Notes: a model not told the origin generated them from the sequence alone. Positions 1 through 9,191 are shown, counted from the first letter of the stretch. The stretch: DNA of 64,000 nt from Congzhengia minquanensis (GCF_014384785.1 NZ_JACRSU010000004.1:186001-250000), one strand, 5' to 3'. A program made the numbers and translations.

Positions 1-414
1 CCCCACCACAATCCTTGAAGACGCCGAAATCCAATATGTTCCCTCAAACCCCAGGGGAAGCAGCAGGTAAACCGCGTAGAAAAACGGTGTAACGGCGATT
101 CCACACATTGTGAAACACCGGTCAAACAGCTTTGCAGACAAAAACAACAACGCGCAGAGAATGAGCAGCGCAAAAACCATGTTGGGAAAAAACGCACCCC
201 AAACTGCCGGGTCGAAAAACGCCGCCAGGGGCCGGTTTGACGCGGTGCCAATTCCAAAATAAACTCTGGAAAGGTTGTCATACAGCGGATAGCAGCCATA
301 TTGAACATAGTCGTCCAGCACGCAGAAGTAAGAAAATCCTGCGCTGAAAACCTTTATGAACAGGGCCGCGGCAAAGGCTGTGTCCAAAAATAAGCCTGTC
401 GTTGTTTTTTTCAT
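1..414 (-). CDS. Polytopic membrane protein, C-terminus outside window
   Basis: An open frame runs from ATG at 414 down to base 1 without a stop, so only about 138 N-terminal residues are visible. The product starts MKKTTTGLF and has a first membrane segment near residues 8-30. A short extracytoplasmic stretch containing DDYVQYGCYPLYDN follows, then at least two further hydrophobic segments. The acidic pair just after the first segment resembles GT-C-type membrane glycosyltransferases, but that is inference from a fragment. A GGAG-type site (CAGGAGATTTGT) precedes the ATG and a good promoter lies upstream. It is divergent from the stalk/DUF4367 gene. Confidence 0.6.
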   Translation of the reverse strand, partial: MKKTTTGLFLDTAFAAALFIKVFSAGFSYFCVLDDYVQYGCYPLYDNLSRVYFGIGTASNRPLAAFFDPAVWGAFFPNMVFALLILCALLFLSAKLFDRCFTMCGIAVTPFFYAVYLLLPLGFEGTYWISASSRIVVG

Positions 415-450
415 ACAAATCTCCTGTTTATACATAATTATACAAAATAT

Positions 451-479
451 ATTATAACACGGAACCCATGAAAAAACAA
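451..479 (-). promoter_or_regulatory. Sigma-A-type promoter for the membrane protein
   Basis: Read on the minus strand: TTGTTT, 17 bases, TATAAT. It ends about 35 bases before the ATG at 414. Confidence 0.55.
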
Positions 480-631
480 GAAAAATCGTTGGTGTTCACA
501 GAATGTAAAGGTTTCGTAAAAGTTTCGATAAATTTTTTTTGATTTCCTGCAACATTTTTGCCTTACCAGTTGTTTATATCAGTGAAGGGCCCAAAAAACA
601 AATTATGATACAACTTCAGGAGGTAACCATC

Positions 632-1510
632 ATGAAAAAATTTACTACATTATTATTAAGCGGCGCGTTAATCTGCGCACAGTCGTTTGCAGTTTCGGCA
701 GAAGGCAATTTAATATCAGCGGGCGGCGAAAACAACTACAGTATTTTTGTGAATGAAGAAAAACTGGACATTGGGAACAAAACGGTATATACTAAAGGGG
801 ATCAAATTATGGTTCCTGTCCGTTTCGTTGGTGAAAAGCTTGGCTTTGCGATTGAGTGGAAGGCAGAAGACCAGGGAATTTTCTTAGACAACGGAACTGT
901 GAACACATCGGTTTACATAGGGGCTGACAGCTACTTTAAGGCAAGCTCCGTTGCAATCGGCATGTCTGCGCCGACGGCGCTGGGCGCGGCCCCCGAACTG
1001 AAAGACGGCACAACCTTTGTTCCGGCCAACATGTTCAAAATTTTATTTGGCAATGACGATGCGGTTATCGTGAAAGACAACACGATAACCTTTCAGGTGG
1101 AAACAGAGTCGCAGGTTCAAATTCCCAACCCTGTAAAAGAGCACAAAACGGTGGAAGACGCAATTGTGGCATCAGGTTTTAACGCTGTTGTTCCAACCAA
1201 GCTTCCGGAAGGATATGAAATGAGCGCAGTTACCACTATTTCAAACCGAATGCTTCAGATTTTCTATGAATCGGGAAACGGTGTAATTTCATACAGAACG
1301 GCTGTAGGGGACGAAGATATCAGCGGTGACTATTCTGTTTATGAATCTGTGAAAGACGTAACAATCGGCGGGCTCACCGTAACCGTAAAGGGCGAGGGTG
1401 AAACCGTTCACAGCGCAGCTTGGACGAATAGCGGCGAAACGTTTGCCCTTCACGCAGAAAATGGACTTTCTATGGATGATATCCGCGTTATCATTGAAAA
1501 TATAAAATAA
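632..1510 (+). CDS. Secreted stalk-domain protein with C-terminal DUF4367
   Basis: The ATG at 632 is preceded by CAGGAGGTAACC at ideal spacing and opens a clear signal peptide (MKKFTTLLLSGALICAQ, cleavage near AEG), so I prefer it to upstream in-frame starts. Residues about 30-150 look like the copper-amine-oxidase N-terminal/stalk domain of Clostridia (KGDQIMVPVRFVGEKLGF, then DGTTFVPANMFK). The last 100 residues are a DUF4367-type domain (LPEGYEM, SYRTAVGDEDISGDYSVYE). The anti-sigma-like protein at 2060-3031 ends in a homologous domain. The sigma gene starts 62 bases downstream, so the three genes may form one regulatory unit. A TGCAAC-15-GTTGTT element at 548-574 could be an ECF promoter, but it is weak. 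Confidence 0.75.
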   Translation: MKKFTTLLLSGALICAQSFAVSAEGNLISAGGENNYSIFVNEEKLDIGNKTVYTKGDQIMVPVRFVGEKLGFAIEWKAEDQGIFLDNGTVNTSVYIGADSYFKASSVAIGMSAPTALGAAPELKDGTTFVPANMFKILFGNDDAVIVKDNTITFQVETESQVQIPNPVKEHKTVEDAIVASGFNAVVPTKLPEGYEMSAVTTISNRMLQIFYESGNGVISYRTAVGDEDISGDYSVYESVKDVTIGGLTVTVKGEGETVHSAAWTNSGETFALHAENGLSMDDIRVIIENIK

Positions 1511-1572
1511 AATTTTTAAAGGCTGTGGTTTTACAGGCCGTGCGGCGGAAATGAAAAAAGGAGGCATCTTGT

Positions 1573-2073
1573 TTGGAGTCGACAGAACAGACCATATCCC
1601 GGCTTTTAAATTTATACGGCGATATGATACTACGATTATCCTTTTCCTATTTAAAAAACATGCAGGATGCCGAAGATGTTGTGCAGGAAGTTTTTATCAA
1701 GTTTATGGACTATACCCCGAATTTTAATGACAGCGGCCACGAAAAGGCCTGGTTCATGAAAACGTCTGTTAACCTTTGTAAAAACAAGTTAAAATCCTAC
1801 GGGAGAAAACACACCTCCTTTTTTGAAGAGGAGGCCCAAATTCCGGTTTGCGACAGCTATGACGAGGGAAGCGATGTAACCCGCGCGGTTTTAAGCCTTC
1901 CTGAACAGTACCGCGTTGCGGTACACCTTTATTACTATGAGGGATACCGCACTGCGGAAATTGCAAAGCTTTTGCATCAAACACAGACAACGGTGCGTTC
2001 CCATTTATTCAGGGCCAGAAAGCTGCTGAAACAAATTTTAAAGGAGGATTATGACTTTGATGAACCGATATAA
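1573..2073 (+). CDS. ECF-family RNA polymerase sigma factor
   Basis: 166 residues, the normal size for a group IV (ECF) sigma factor. Region 2 is seen as LSFSYLKNMQDAEDVVQEVFIKF (residues about 22-44, split around the AEDVVQEVF core). Region 4 is seen as LPEQYRVAVHLYYYEGY followed by the helix-turn-helix TAEIAKLLHQTQTTVRSHLF. The start is TTG, fixed by AAAGGAGG nine bases upstream; no ATG fits. The stop overlaps the next gene by 14 bases, as usual for a sigma factor translated with its cognate anti-sigma. It probably responds to an envelope signal, which is inferred from the partner's membrane topology. Confidence 0.9.
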   Translation: MESTEQTISRLLNLYGDMILRLSFSYLKNMQDAEDVVQEVFIKFMDYTPNFNDSGHEKAWFMKTSVNLCKNKLKSYGRKHTSFFEEEAQIPVCDSYDEGSDVTRAVLSLPEQYRVAVHLYYYEGYRTAEIAKLLHQTQTTVRSHLFRARKLLKQILKEDYDFDEPI

Positions 2074-3031
2074 AGCGTCGATGGATAAAATTGTTTTGTC
2101 CGACGAAATGAAAGCAAAAGTCATGAATGCCGCCCTTTCACATAAAAAAAACAGAAAGAAAATAATATACCGGCGCATCCGGTATGGAAGCCTTGCGGCG
2201 TGTGTGCTTTTATTTCTATGTCTTGCGCCGGTTTTAAAAAAAGTTCCTTTTGGCGGGCAGAGCGCTCTGCCGGAGGAGTTTGTGCCGACAGAGCCGCCGG
2301 CGCAGCAGACATCCAACGCGCCAACGGCGGAGAGGGATGAAATAGTTACGGCAGAGAAGCCAACACCCCCTGCCAGCCAGGAGAAACCTGCGGTTAAAAC
2401 GCCGGCAGGAAAACCGGAAAAACCAAAGACTGGGAACGGGCAGAGCGATGGGTCTGCACAGACAGCGCGACCGGACGGCTCCGCAAACAAGCCGGATACG
2501 CCGCAGCAATCCGCTCCTCCGGCAGACGCCGAACCCGGCGGGAATGCCTCCTCCGGCGTGCTTCCACCGTTGGAGAGCCAGCTGCCCTCTGACGGAGAAC
2601 CGCCTGAAGATACGCTTCCTTCTGTTAACGGCGGAAATCCGATGCAGGGCGCAGAGGAATTTTCTGAGCTTCATGCCCTTGCAGGCTTCGATTTTTTTGT
2701 GCCGGGATATATGCCGGAAGGGCATCAAATTACAAATATGTCTCAGCTGGGAAAAGATTTTATTCAGGTTGATTATGAAAGTGAAGACGACAGGCTCACC
2801 TACCGCACGGGAACCGGATCCGGTGATATCAGCGGCGATTATAACGCCTATGAGCTGACAGAAACCGAGCAATTCGGCGAAAACGCTGTGACGGTAAAGT
2901 CAAGCGGAGGGCTGTGCAAAGTTGCCGTTTGGCAAAATGGCCCGGCTGTGTTTTCTATCACCAGCAGCCATGGAATTTTAAAAGAAGAATTAAAAGCCAT
3001 CATTTTAAATCTTGTATTTATTGAAGAATAA
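2060..3031 (+). CDS. Membrane anti-sigma-like protein with DUF4367
   Basis: AAGGAGG at 2041-2047 fits the ATG at 2060 (12 bases) better than the one at 2051 (3 bases). Residues 1-40 are a basic, charged cytoplasmic segment, the expected sigma-binding part. One membrane helix follows (YGSLAACVLLFLCLAPVL). A linker of about 130 residues very rich in Pro, Ala, Thr and Gln comes next, suited to spanning a cell wall. The C-terminal DUF4367-type domain (FFVPGYMPEGHQI, TYRTGTGSGDISGDYNAYE) is paralogous to the domain in the secreted protein at 632-1510. The gene overlaps the sigma gene and ends at a strong terminator. Regulation of the sigma factor is inferred from position and topology; no classical zinc anti-sigma motif is seen. 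Confidence 0.75.
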   Translation: MNRYKASMDKIVLSDEMKAKVMNAALSHKKNRKKIIYRRIRYGSLAACVLLFLCLAPVLKKVPFGGQSALPEEFVPTEPPAQQTSNAPTAERDEIVTAEKPTPPASQEKPAVKTPAGKPEKPKTGNGQSDGSAQTARPDGSANKPDTPQQSAPPADAEPGGNASSGVLPPLESQLPSDGEPPEDTLPSVNGGNPMQGAEEFSELHALAGFDFFVPGYMPEGHQITNMSQLGKDFIQVDYESEDDRLTYRTGTGSGDISGDYNAYELTETEQFGENAVTVKSSGGLCKVAVWQNGPAVFSITSSHGILKEELKAIILNLVFIEE

Positions 3032-3067
3032 AAAAAGCCGGGCCGCATTTGCGGTCCGGCTTTTTTT
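3031..3067. terminator. Bidirectional terminator between convergent genes
   Basis: AGCCGGGCCGC (3036-3046), loop ATTT, GCGGTCCGGCT (3051-3061). The 11-bp stem has one G-U pair and is flanked by an A-run on the left and a T-run on the right, so it can serve both strands. Confidence 0.9.
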
Positions 3068-4853
3068 ATTTGTTATACTTTAAAAGTTCGGCAAACGTGC
3101 CGCCTTCCTTTTGACTGAGTGCGTCATAGGAGCCTTCTTCCACAACCTTACCGCTTTCAAACACCAAAATGCGGTCTACATTTCGAATGGTGGAAAGCCT
3201 GTGGGCAATGATGATAACCGTGTGGGTTTTCATTAAGGTTTCCATTGCGTCTTGAATGGCGTGTTCCGAGATGTTGTCTAACGCCGAGGTTGCCTCGTCA
3301 AATATTAAGATATCGGGGTTGCCCAAAACCGCGCGGGCAATGGCAATGCGCTGCTTCTGTCCGCCGGAAAGGTCTAACCCGCCGTCGCCTACCACGGTGT
3401 TCCACCCGTTTTCCAGCTCGTTTACAAACTCGTGCACGTGGGCAATTTCCATTGCGTTTACAATATCTTTGTTTGAAGCATCGGGCCGGGCAATTTTAAT
3501 GTTATCCCAAATGGAACCGTAGAAAATGAAGGTGCTCTGGGGAACAATTCCAAACGACACCCGAAGGTCGTGGAGGCTGTAGTCTCGCACGTCCTTGCCG
3601 TGAACCAGCACCGCGCCGTTTTGCACGTCGTAAAGCCGCATGGCAAGCTTTGAAAAGGTGCTTTTGCCGCTTCCGCTGCTGCCAACCAATGCCACGCTTT
3701 CGCCGTAGCGGATGCTGCAGCTGAAGTTTTCAAATATTTTTCTGTTTTCATACGCAAAGTCAATGTTTTCAAACGCAATGCAGGGCTTTTGCTTCTTCAT
3801 GGCGCTGTCGCGCTCAACTTCCACGCTTCTTTGGCGCGTTTCCTCTTTTTCAGGGGTGGCGGAGCTGGTGTTTAAAATGGCCATGATTTTGTTTAAGCCC
3901 GATTCGGCGCTGCTCTTTTGCAGGCCGATGTTCAGCCAGGTGATTAAAATGCCCAGAATGGAGGTCATGCTGGATAAAAACGCATAGAGCACACCAACGG
4001 AAACGCCCCGGTAAACACAGGAGATTGCGCCGACAAAATATACCACCGCCGTGCCGATATACTGAATTAGTTCAGGCTTTAAAGACTCCTTTTGCTGAGA
4101 GGTGGAAGCCACTACGCCTTTTTCATACATCTGACCTAAAATGTTTTGAAAGTTTTTAAACGTGTTGTCTTCAATGGAATAGAGCTTCACCGCGTCCATA
4201 CCGTTTAGGGTGTCGCTTAAATATTTGCTGGCCTCGGCCTCGCTGCGGATATAGTCGGTGGAAACCCGCCGCATTTTCCGCCGGGCAAACTTGTTAAACA
4301 GCGCCATAACCATTGCGGTGGCAAGCAAAATTACGGTGAGCACCCAGTCGTAATACAACAGGGCGGTGAGTGAAATTGCCAGAGATACCACCTGGTAGGG
4401 CACACCCATAAAAATTTGGCTCATATAGGTTTTAATGTTCACCATGGGAGTTCCCATAATGCAGTTAAACAGCTCGCCCGCCGAGGTGCTTTCGTAAAAC
4501 TTCATGCCCATTTGCTGCACATGGGCAAAAAATTTCGACCTCAGGTTGAACAAAGAGCCCTCTAAGGCGCGGAACATCTTGGTAAAGCCCATTCGCCAGA
4601 TGAACACCCTGGTGGTCGCAATGGCGATGTATAACAGGCAAAGCATCCCTACAAACCGGATTTTGTCGTTGGGCATCAACGCATCATTTGAAATTCCGCT
4701 GTCAACAATATATTTAATTACAAGGGGCTGAACGGCCACACAAACGCCCACAATCAGCGCACAAATCACGCAGAAAATCAGTTTTCCCTTGTGTTCGCGG
4801 ATGTAGGGCCACATATGAATCCAAAAGCCTTTTTTATCATTGTTCTGTTTCAT
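3066..4853 (-). CDS. ABC exporter, fused permease and ATPase half-transporter
   Basis: About 595 residues, typical of a type IV exporter half-molecule that works as a dimer in the membrane. Six hydrophobic segments lie in roughly residues 20-310. The ATPase follows, with Walker A GSSGSGKST (near 388-396), signature LSGGQKQR (near 492), Walker B ILIFDEATSALD (near 513) and the switch histidine in IIIAHRLST. The start is uncertain: GTG 4862 (MIVMKQ) or ATG 4853 (MKQNND), neither with a strong Shine-Dalgarno; I chose the ATG. It is a single-gene unit with its own promoter and a shared terminator. Substrate (lipid, drug or peptide) cannot be told from sequence. Confidence 0.88.
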   Translation of the reverse strand: MKQNNDKKGFWIHMWPYIREHKGKLIFCVICALIVGVCVAVQPLVIKYIVDSGISNDALMPNDKIRFVGMLCLLYIAIATTRVFIWRMGFTKMFRALEGSLFNLRSKFFAHVQQMGMKFYESTSAGELFNCIMGTPMVNIKTYMSQIFMGVPYQVVSLAISLTALLYYDWVLTVILLATAMVMALFNKFARRKMRRVSTDYIRSEAEASKYLSDTLNGMDAVKLYSIEDNTFKNFQNILGQMYEKGVVASTSQQKESLKPELIQYIGTAVVYFVGAISCVYRGVSVGVLYAFLSSMTSILGILITWLNIGLQKSSAESGLNKIMAILNTSSATPEKEETRQRSVEVERDSAMKKQKPCIAFENIDFAYENRKIFENFSCSIRYGESVALVGSSGSGKSTFSKLAMRLYDVQNGAVLVHGKDVRDYSLHDLRVSFGIVPQSTFIFYGSIWDNIKIARPDASNKDIVNAMEIAHVHEFVNELENGWNTVVGDGGLDLSGGQKQRIAIARAVLGNPDILIFDEATSALDNISEHAIQDAMETLMKTHTVIIIAHRLSTIRNVDRILVFESGKVVEEGSYDALSQKEGGTFAELLKYNK

Positions 4854-4922
4854 AACAATCACGCACGCTTTCTCAAAATTGAGCTTGTAGCTTGTTTTTG
4901 TTATTTCTTTTCAATCGTGATA

Positions 4923-4951
4923 ATTATATGCCGTTCTTTTGGAAAAGTCAA
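4923..4951 (-). promoter_or_regulatory. Promoter for the ABC exporter gene
   Basis: On the minus strand: TTGACT, 17 bases, TATAAT, about 70 bases before the coding start. The 4854-5168 gap otherwise holds only AT-rich sequence and the divergent ddl promoter. Confidence 0.75.
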
Positions 4952-5088
4952 TACATTCCTGCCATGATTTTATTACAATTTTATATCTCCAATATTACAG
5001 CAAGATTAAGCTTGTTTCTTTTTTGTCAATGAAAATTTACTGTTTCGTGAATAAAATTTTAAATTTGTGATACAAATGAAAAAAAAGA

Positions 5089-5117
5089 TTGTATAACGGC
5101 GGCAAGTGTACTATAAT
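5089..5117 (+). promoter_or_regulatory. Promoter of the ddl-murI-argS run
   Basis: TTGTAT, 17 bases, TATAAT, about 50 bases before the ddl ATG. It is the only good promoter I see ahead of this long co-directional run. Confidence 0.7.
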
Positions 5118-5168
5118 ATAATAAGATTGTCATAATTATATGTGAATTGATGGAAAGGACGTAACGTT

Positions 5169-6242
5169 ATGAAACCTGCTGTTTGCGTCGTATTTGGCGG
5201 CAAATCATCAGAACATGAGATATCCTGTATGTCGGCTTATAACATTATCAGCCACTTAAACAGAGAAAAATACAGCCTGCTGCTTGTGGGAATTACAAAA
5301 GAGGGAGAGAGCTTTCTCTACAGCGGAGACATTTCCCATATTAAGGACGGAAGTTGGGCAGATGCGCCCGGCAAATCCTGCGTAATTTCCCCGAACCCCA
5401 AGCACGGCGGCCTGATTATTGTGAATAAAAACGGCGACTTTTTCACAGAACATGTGGATGTTTATTTTCCGGTTCTCCACGGCAAAAACGGCGAGGACGG
5501 CACCATTCAGGGCGTTTTTGAACTTTCGCAGGTTCCCTATGTGGGCAACGGCGTCACCGGTTCCGCCCTGTGCATGGATAAAATTTTGGCGAAAAAAGTG
5601 CTGATTCAAGAGGGAATTCCCGTAACCGAAGGGTTCGACCTGGTACATAACGCGGCGGACAGTGTGGACGCGGCGGACGAACAAATTTGTAAAACCTTTG
5701 GCTATCCCGTTGTAGTGAAGCCTGCCAATGCAGGGTCTTCTGTTGGAATTACGCTGGTTCAGGATAAAAACGAGTTAAAGACGGCTTTAAAAGTTGCGGC
5801 AAACGAAGATCGGCGGGTTTTGGTGGAAAAAATGATGGGCATCCGCGAGGTGGAGTGCGCCGTTTTGGGTAGCCATGAAAAGGCTGAGGCCTCGTGCCTG
5901 GGAGAAATTGTGAAAACCACGGCCATGTATGACTATGACACCAAATATATTGACGACACCGCCGGGCTGGAAATTCCCGCAAAGCTAGATGGGGATTTGA
6001 CCGAAACCATTCGCGGTTTGGCAGTGCGCGCCTTTTATGCGTTAGACTGCACCGGCCTTGCAAGAGTTGACTTTTTTGTGGAGAAAAACACAGGCAGGGT
6101 TTGTTTAAACGAAATTAACACTCTGCCGGGATTCACAGACATCAGCATGTATCCCATGCTTTGGGAGCGCAGCGGCCTTGAAAACAGCGTTTTGCTTGAC
6201 AGATTGATTGACTTTGCTATGAATGAGTTCGGAGGGAGATAA
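5169..6242 (+). CDS. ddl: D-alanine--D-alanine ligase
   Basis: 357 residues with the full family pattern. The N-terminus has FGGKSSEHEISCMSA. The ATP-grasp core has KPANAGSSVG near residue 183. The omega-loop YDYDTKY marks a D-Ala-D-Ala rather than a D-Ala-D-Lac enzyme. Mg-binding residues lie in RVDFFVE and NEINTLPGFT near 300-320. It makes the D-Ala-D-Ala dipeptide for the peptidoglycan precursor in the cytoplasm. ATG at 5169 follows GGAAAGGA at normal distance. The glutamate racemase gene starts 3 bases after its stop, pairing the two D-amino-acid steps of wall synthesis. I see nothing unusual in the protein. Confidence 0.95.
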   Translation: MKPAVCVVFGGKSSEHEISCMSAYNIISHLNREKYSLLLVGITKEGESFLYSGDISHIKDGSWADAPGKSCVISPNPKHGGLIIVNKNGDFFTEHVDVYFPVLHGKNGEDGTIQGVFELSQVPYVGNGVTGSALCMDKILAKKVLIQEGIPVTEGFDLVHNAADSVDAADEQICKTFGYPVVVKPANAGSSVGITLVQDKNELKTALKVAANEDRRVLVEKMMGIREVECAVLGSHEKAEASCLGEIVKTTAMYDYDTKYIDDTAGLEIPAKLDGDLTETIRGLAVRAFYALDCTGLARVDFFVEKNTGRVCLNEINTLPGFTDISMYPMLWERSGLENSVLLDRLIDFAMNEFGGR

Positions 6243-6245
6243 ACG

Positions 6246-7058
6246 TTGTCTTCAAACTATATTGGGATTTTCGATTCCGGTCTCGGCGGACTCACCGCGG
6301 TGAAAGAGCTGATGCATCTTTTGCCCAATGAGCCTATCGTCTATTTCGGCGATACGGGCCGCGTCCCCTACGGATCGAAATCCAACGACACCATTATTAA
6401 GTACACAAAAAGCGACATCCGGTTCTTAAATACATTTGACTTAAAGCTTATTGTCATTGCCTGCGGCACCGCCAGCACCATTGCGCTGCGGTCGGTGGAG
6501 GGAATGGTTGACGTTCCGGTTTTCGGCGTGGTTGGCGCGGCGGCAAAAGCGGCGGTCGCAGCCACGGAAAATAAGCGTATCGGCATCATCGGAACGGCGG
6601 GTTCTATCCGCTCCGGCGCGTATGAACGGCTGATTGCAGAAATTGATGAAAGCATTTTTACCATTTCGAAGCCTTGCCCGCTGTTTGTCCCTTTAGTGGA
6701 AAATGGGTTCACCACCGGCGAAATTGCACAGCTTGCCGCGAAGCACTATTTAACAGAGATGAAAGAAGCGGGCGTGGACACGCTGATTATGGGCTGCACC
6801 CACTATCCGCTGCTGGCGGAAACCATTGGCGGGGTTATGGGACATCATGTGACGCTTATTGACCCGGGAAGGGTCACCGCCGGGTTTGTGAAAGACTATT
6901 TAGAGCAAAACGGGCTTTTGTGCACCGGGAAGGCAGACGGACAGTATCAATTTTTTGTCAGTGACTGTCCGGACGATTTTGCCGAGCTGGGATCTAAGTT
7001 TTTGCAGCAGGAGATTCCGGGCGGCGTAGAAAAAATTGATATTGAAAAATACATGTGA
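6246..7058 (+). CDS. murI: Glutamate racemase
   Basis: 270 residues, normal for the family. Active-site motifs are intact: DSGLGGLT (Asp10), YFGDTGRVPYGSK, the first catalytic cysteine in ACGTAST near residue 74, and the second in GCTHYPLL near residue 184. It converts L-glutamate to the D-glutamate used by MurD. The start is TTG, fixed by GGAGGGAGA at 6231-6239 and by the position of the conserved N-terminal strand. It lies between ddl and the DUF1934 gene with very short gaps, so it is almost certainly co-transcribed with ddl. Confidence 0.95.
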   Translation: MSSNYIGIFDSGLGGLTAVKELMHLLPNEPIVYFGDTGRVPYGSKSNDTIIKYTKSDIRFLNTFDLKLIVIACGTASTIALRSVEGMVDVPVFGVVGAAAKAAVAATENKRIGIIGTAGSIRSGAYERLIAEIDESIFTISKPCPLFVPLVENGFTTGEIAQLAAKHYLTEMKEAGVDTLIMGCTHYPLLAETIGGVMGHHVTLIDPGRVTAGFVKDYLEQNGLLCTGKADGQYQFFVSDCPDDFAELGSKFLQQEIPGGVEKIDIEKYM

Positions 7059-7068
7059 GGAGAACAGT

Positions 7069-7503
7069 ATGGAAACAAACGCTTGGATAACGCTGTCGGG
7101 CAGACAGACGGTTGACGGCGAGGACGACAATTTTGAACTGACCACGGCAGGCAGATATTTAAAACGTGACGGAAGATTTTATGTGTCCTACGAGGGCAGC
7201 GAAATAACGGGGTATGACAACACCACCACTACGCTGAAGATTAAGGACGACTATGTGTCCATGATCCGCTTTGAAAACGGCGGTGGTGCGTCGCAGATGG
7301 TGTTTGAGGCCAACAAGCAGTACACAGGAATTTACAGAACGCCCTACGGGAGCCTCAGCGTGGATGTGTATACCAACGAAATGCGCGTGGACGTAGATGA
7401 CAGCGGAGGAGAGGTTGAGCTAGACTATTTTGTTCAGCTTAACGACAGCGATCCCGTTCGCAACAACCTGCATGTTTACATAAGAAAGGTGGAAAATCAG
7501 TGA
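7069..7503 (+). CDS. DUF1934 (YwiB-like) small beta-barrel protein
   Basis: 144 residues from the ATG at 7069, chosen because GAGGAGA lies just upstream; a longer in-frame reading overlaps murI. The sequence is beta-rich and matches the DUF1934/YwiB pattern: WITLSGRQTVDGEDDNFELTT split over the first strands, YVSYEGSEITG in the middle, LDYFVQLND near the end. YwiB sits next to argS in Bacillus, and the same neighbourhood is seen here. The family has a lipocalin-like fold with no established function. The stop overlaps the GTG of argS (GTGA), which indicates translational coupling. Confidence 0.85.
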   Translation: METNAWITLSGRQTVDGEDDNFELTTAGRYLKRDGRFYVSYEGSEITGYDNTTTTLKIKDDYVSMIRFENGGGASQMVFEANKQYTGIYRTPYGSLSVDVYTNEMRVDVDDSGGEVELDYFVQLNDSDPVRNNLHVYIRKVENQ

Positions 7504-9191
7504 CATTATATGAAGACATAACCGGCCTCGTAAGGAATGTGACAGACGGGGCAATTCATTCGGCAAACCAAAAGGGAGAGCTGGCGGCAAGCAGCGTTCC
7601 CGATTATTTAATTGAAGAGCCTAAGGACAAAAACTTCGGCGACTTTTCTGTGAATGCGGCCATGCTCATGGCAAAACAGGCAAAGCGCGCACCCAGGGAC
7701 ATTGCAAATATCCTGGTTTCCAACATGGATTACGCGGACACTTATATTAAGGAAGTTTCTGTTGCCGGGCCGGGGTTTATCAACTTTAAACTGGATCCCG
7801 CCTATGTTACACAAATTTTGAGCACCATTGAAGCAGAGAAAGACCAGTTTGGGCAGACGAATTTTGGCGGCGGCAAAAAGGTAAATGTAGAGTTTGTCAG
7901 CGCCAATCCAACAGGGCCCATGCACATGGGAAATGCCCGAGGCGGCGCTTTGGGGGACTGTTTGGCTAACATTTTAAGGCTGGCAGGCTTTGATGTGACA
8001 AAAGAGTTTTATGTGAACGACGCAGGAAACCAGATTGAAAAGCTGGCGGTGTCGCTGGCAGCACGGTATAAGCAGGCCCTGCTGGGCGAGGACGCTGTGG
8101 AGTTCCCGGAAGATGGGTATCACGGCGACGATGTGCGCAAGCACGCAGAAAACTTTGCCAAAGAGCACGGCGACAGGTTTTTAAACGTGCCGGAGGAGGA
8201 GTTAAAGGCCGCGCTGATTGACGCGACCCTTTATAAAAATATTGATGCCATGAAAGACGGGCTTTCTGACTATGGCATTCATTACGACGTTTGGTTTCAC
8301 GAAAGCAAGCTGCACGAAAACGGCGATATTTTAAAAACTGTGGAGGAGCTTACAGAGCGCGGCTATACTTACGAACAGGAGGGCGCGATTTGGTTTAAGG
8401 CCACGGAGTTTGGCCTGGAAAAAGACGATGTGCTTGTTCGCGCAAACGGGTTTGTAACCTATTTTGCCGCAGACATTGCATATCATAAAAATAAGTTGGT
8501 CAGCCGCGGGTTCGACACCGCCATTGACATTTGGGGAGCAGACCACCACGGCCATGTGGCGCGTCTTAAGGCCGCCATGCAAGCGTTAGGGATAGAGCCG
8601 GACAGGCTTGAAATTATTTTAATGCAGCTGGTGCGCTTAGTGCGCGACGGCGAAGCTGTGAGAATGTCGAAGCGGACGGGAAAGGCCATCACCTTAGGCG
8701 ACCTGTTAGAGGAAATTGGCGTAGACGCGGCACGGTTTTTCTTTAACATGCGCCAGGCAAACAGCCACTTTGAGTTCGACTTGGAGCTGGCGGTGAGCCA
8801 GTCCAGCGACAACCCCGTGTTTTATGTGCAGTATGCCCATGCCCGCATTTGCGGTATAATAAATATGCTGGCAAACAAGGGTGTTTCCGTTAAAAATTGT
8901 GACGGCTTAAGTTTAACGCGCCTGACCGATCCTAAGGAAATTGATTTAATGAAAGAGCTTGCGCGGTTCCCGGAAGAAATTAAGCTGGCAGCTGTGGCCC
9001 GGGATCCCAGCAAAATTACAAAATACACTATGGAGCTGGCCACCGCATTCCACGGCTTTTACAGCGCGTGCAAGGTGGACTGCGAGGACACATCTCTTGC
9101 CGAGGCGCGGTTAAAACTTGTTTCCGCTACTGGGCAGGTGATTCAAAACGCCCTCGCAGTTTTGGGCATTTCGGCACCAAGACACATGTAG
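7500..9191 (+). CDS. argS: Arginine--tRNA ligase
   Basis: 563 residues, a class I aminoacyl-tRNA synthetase. An N-terminal ArgRS-specific domain (residues 1-110) precedes the catalytic domain with the HIGH-type motif PTGPMHMGNARGG near 137-149. The KMSKS-type loop is MSKRTGK near residue 388. A C-terminal DALR anticodon-binding domain (TKYTMELATAFHGFY) closes the protein. It charges tRNA-Arg with arginine. The start is GTG, overlapping the stop of the DUF1934 gene by four bases. No T-box leader is seen, consistent with a gene inside an operon. Confidence 0.96.
   Translation: MTLYEDITGLVRNVTDGAIHSANQKGELAASSVPDYLIEEPKDKNFGDFSVNAAMLMAKQAKRAPRDIANILVSNMDYADTYIKEVSVAGPGFINFKLDPAYVTQILSTIEAEKDQFGQTNFGGGKKVNVEFVSANPTGPMHMGNARGGALGDCLANILRLAGFDVTKEFYVNDAGNQIEKLAVSLAARYKQALLGEDAVEFPEDGYHGDDVRKHAENFAKEHGDRFLNVPEEELKAALIDATLYKNIDAMKDGLSDYGIHYDVWFHESKLHENGDILKTVEELTERGYTYEQEGAIWFKATEFGLEKDDVLVRANGFVTYFAADIAYHKNKLVSRGFDTAIDIWGADHHGHVARLKAAMQALGIEPDRLEIILMQLVRLVRDGEAVRMSKRTGKAITLGDLLEEIGVDAARFFFNMRQANSHFEFDLELAVSQSSDNPVFYVQYAHARICGIINMLANKGVSVKNCDGLSLTRLTDPKEIDLMKELARFPEEIKLAAVARDPSKITKYTMELATAFHGFYSACKVDCEDTSLAEARLKLVSATGQVIQNALAVLGISAPRHM

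Noticed and set aside
548..574. TGCAAC-15-GTTGTT as an ECF promoter for the stalk protein
   Set aside because: Only a loose fit to known ECF promoters and no second copy upstream of the sigma gene to support it.
2234..2872. 212-codon open frame opposite the anti-sigma-like gene
   Set aside because: Arises from the Pro/Ala-rich linker codons; Arg/Cys-rich nonsense composition.
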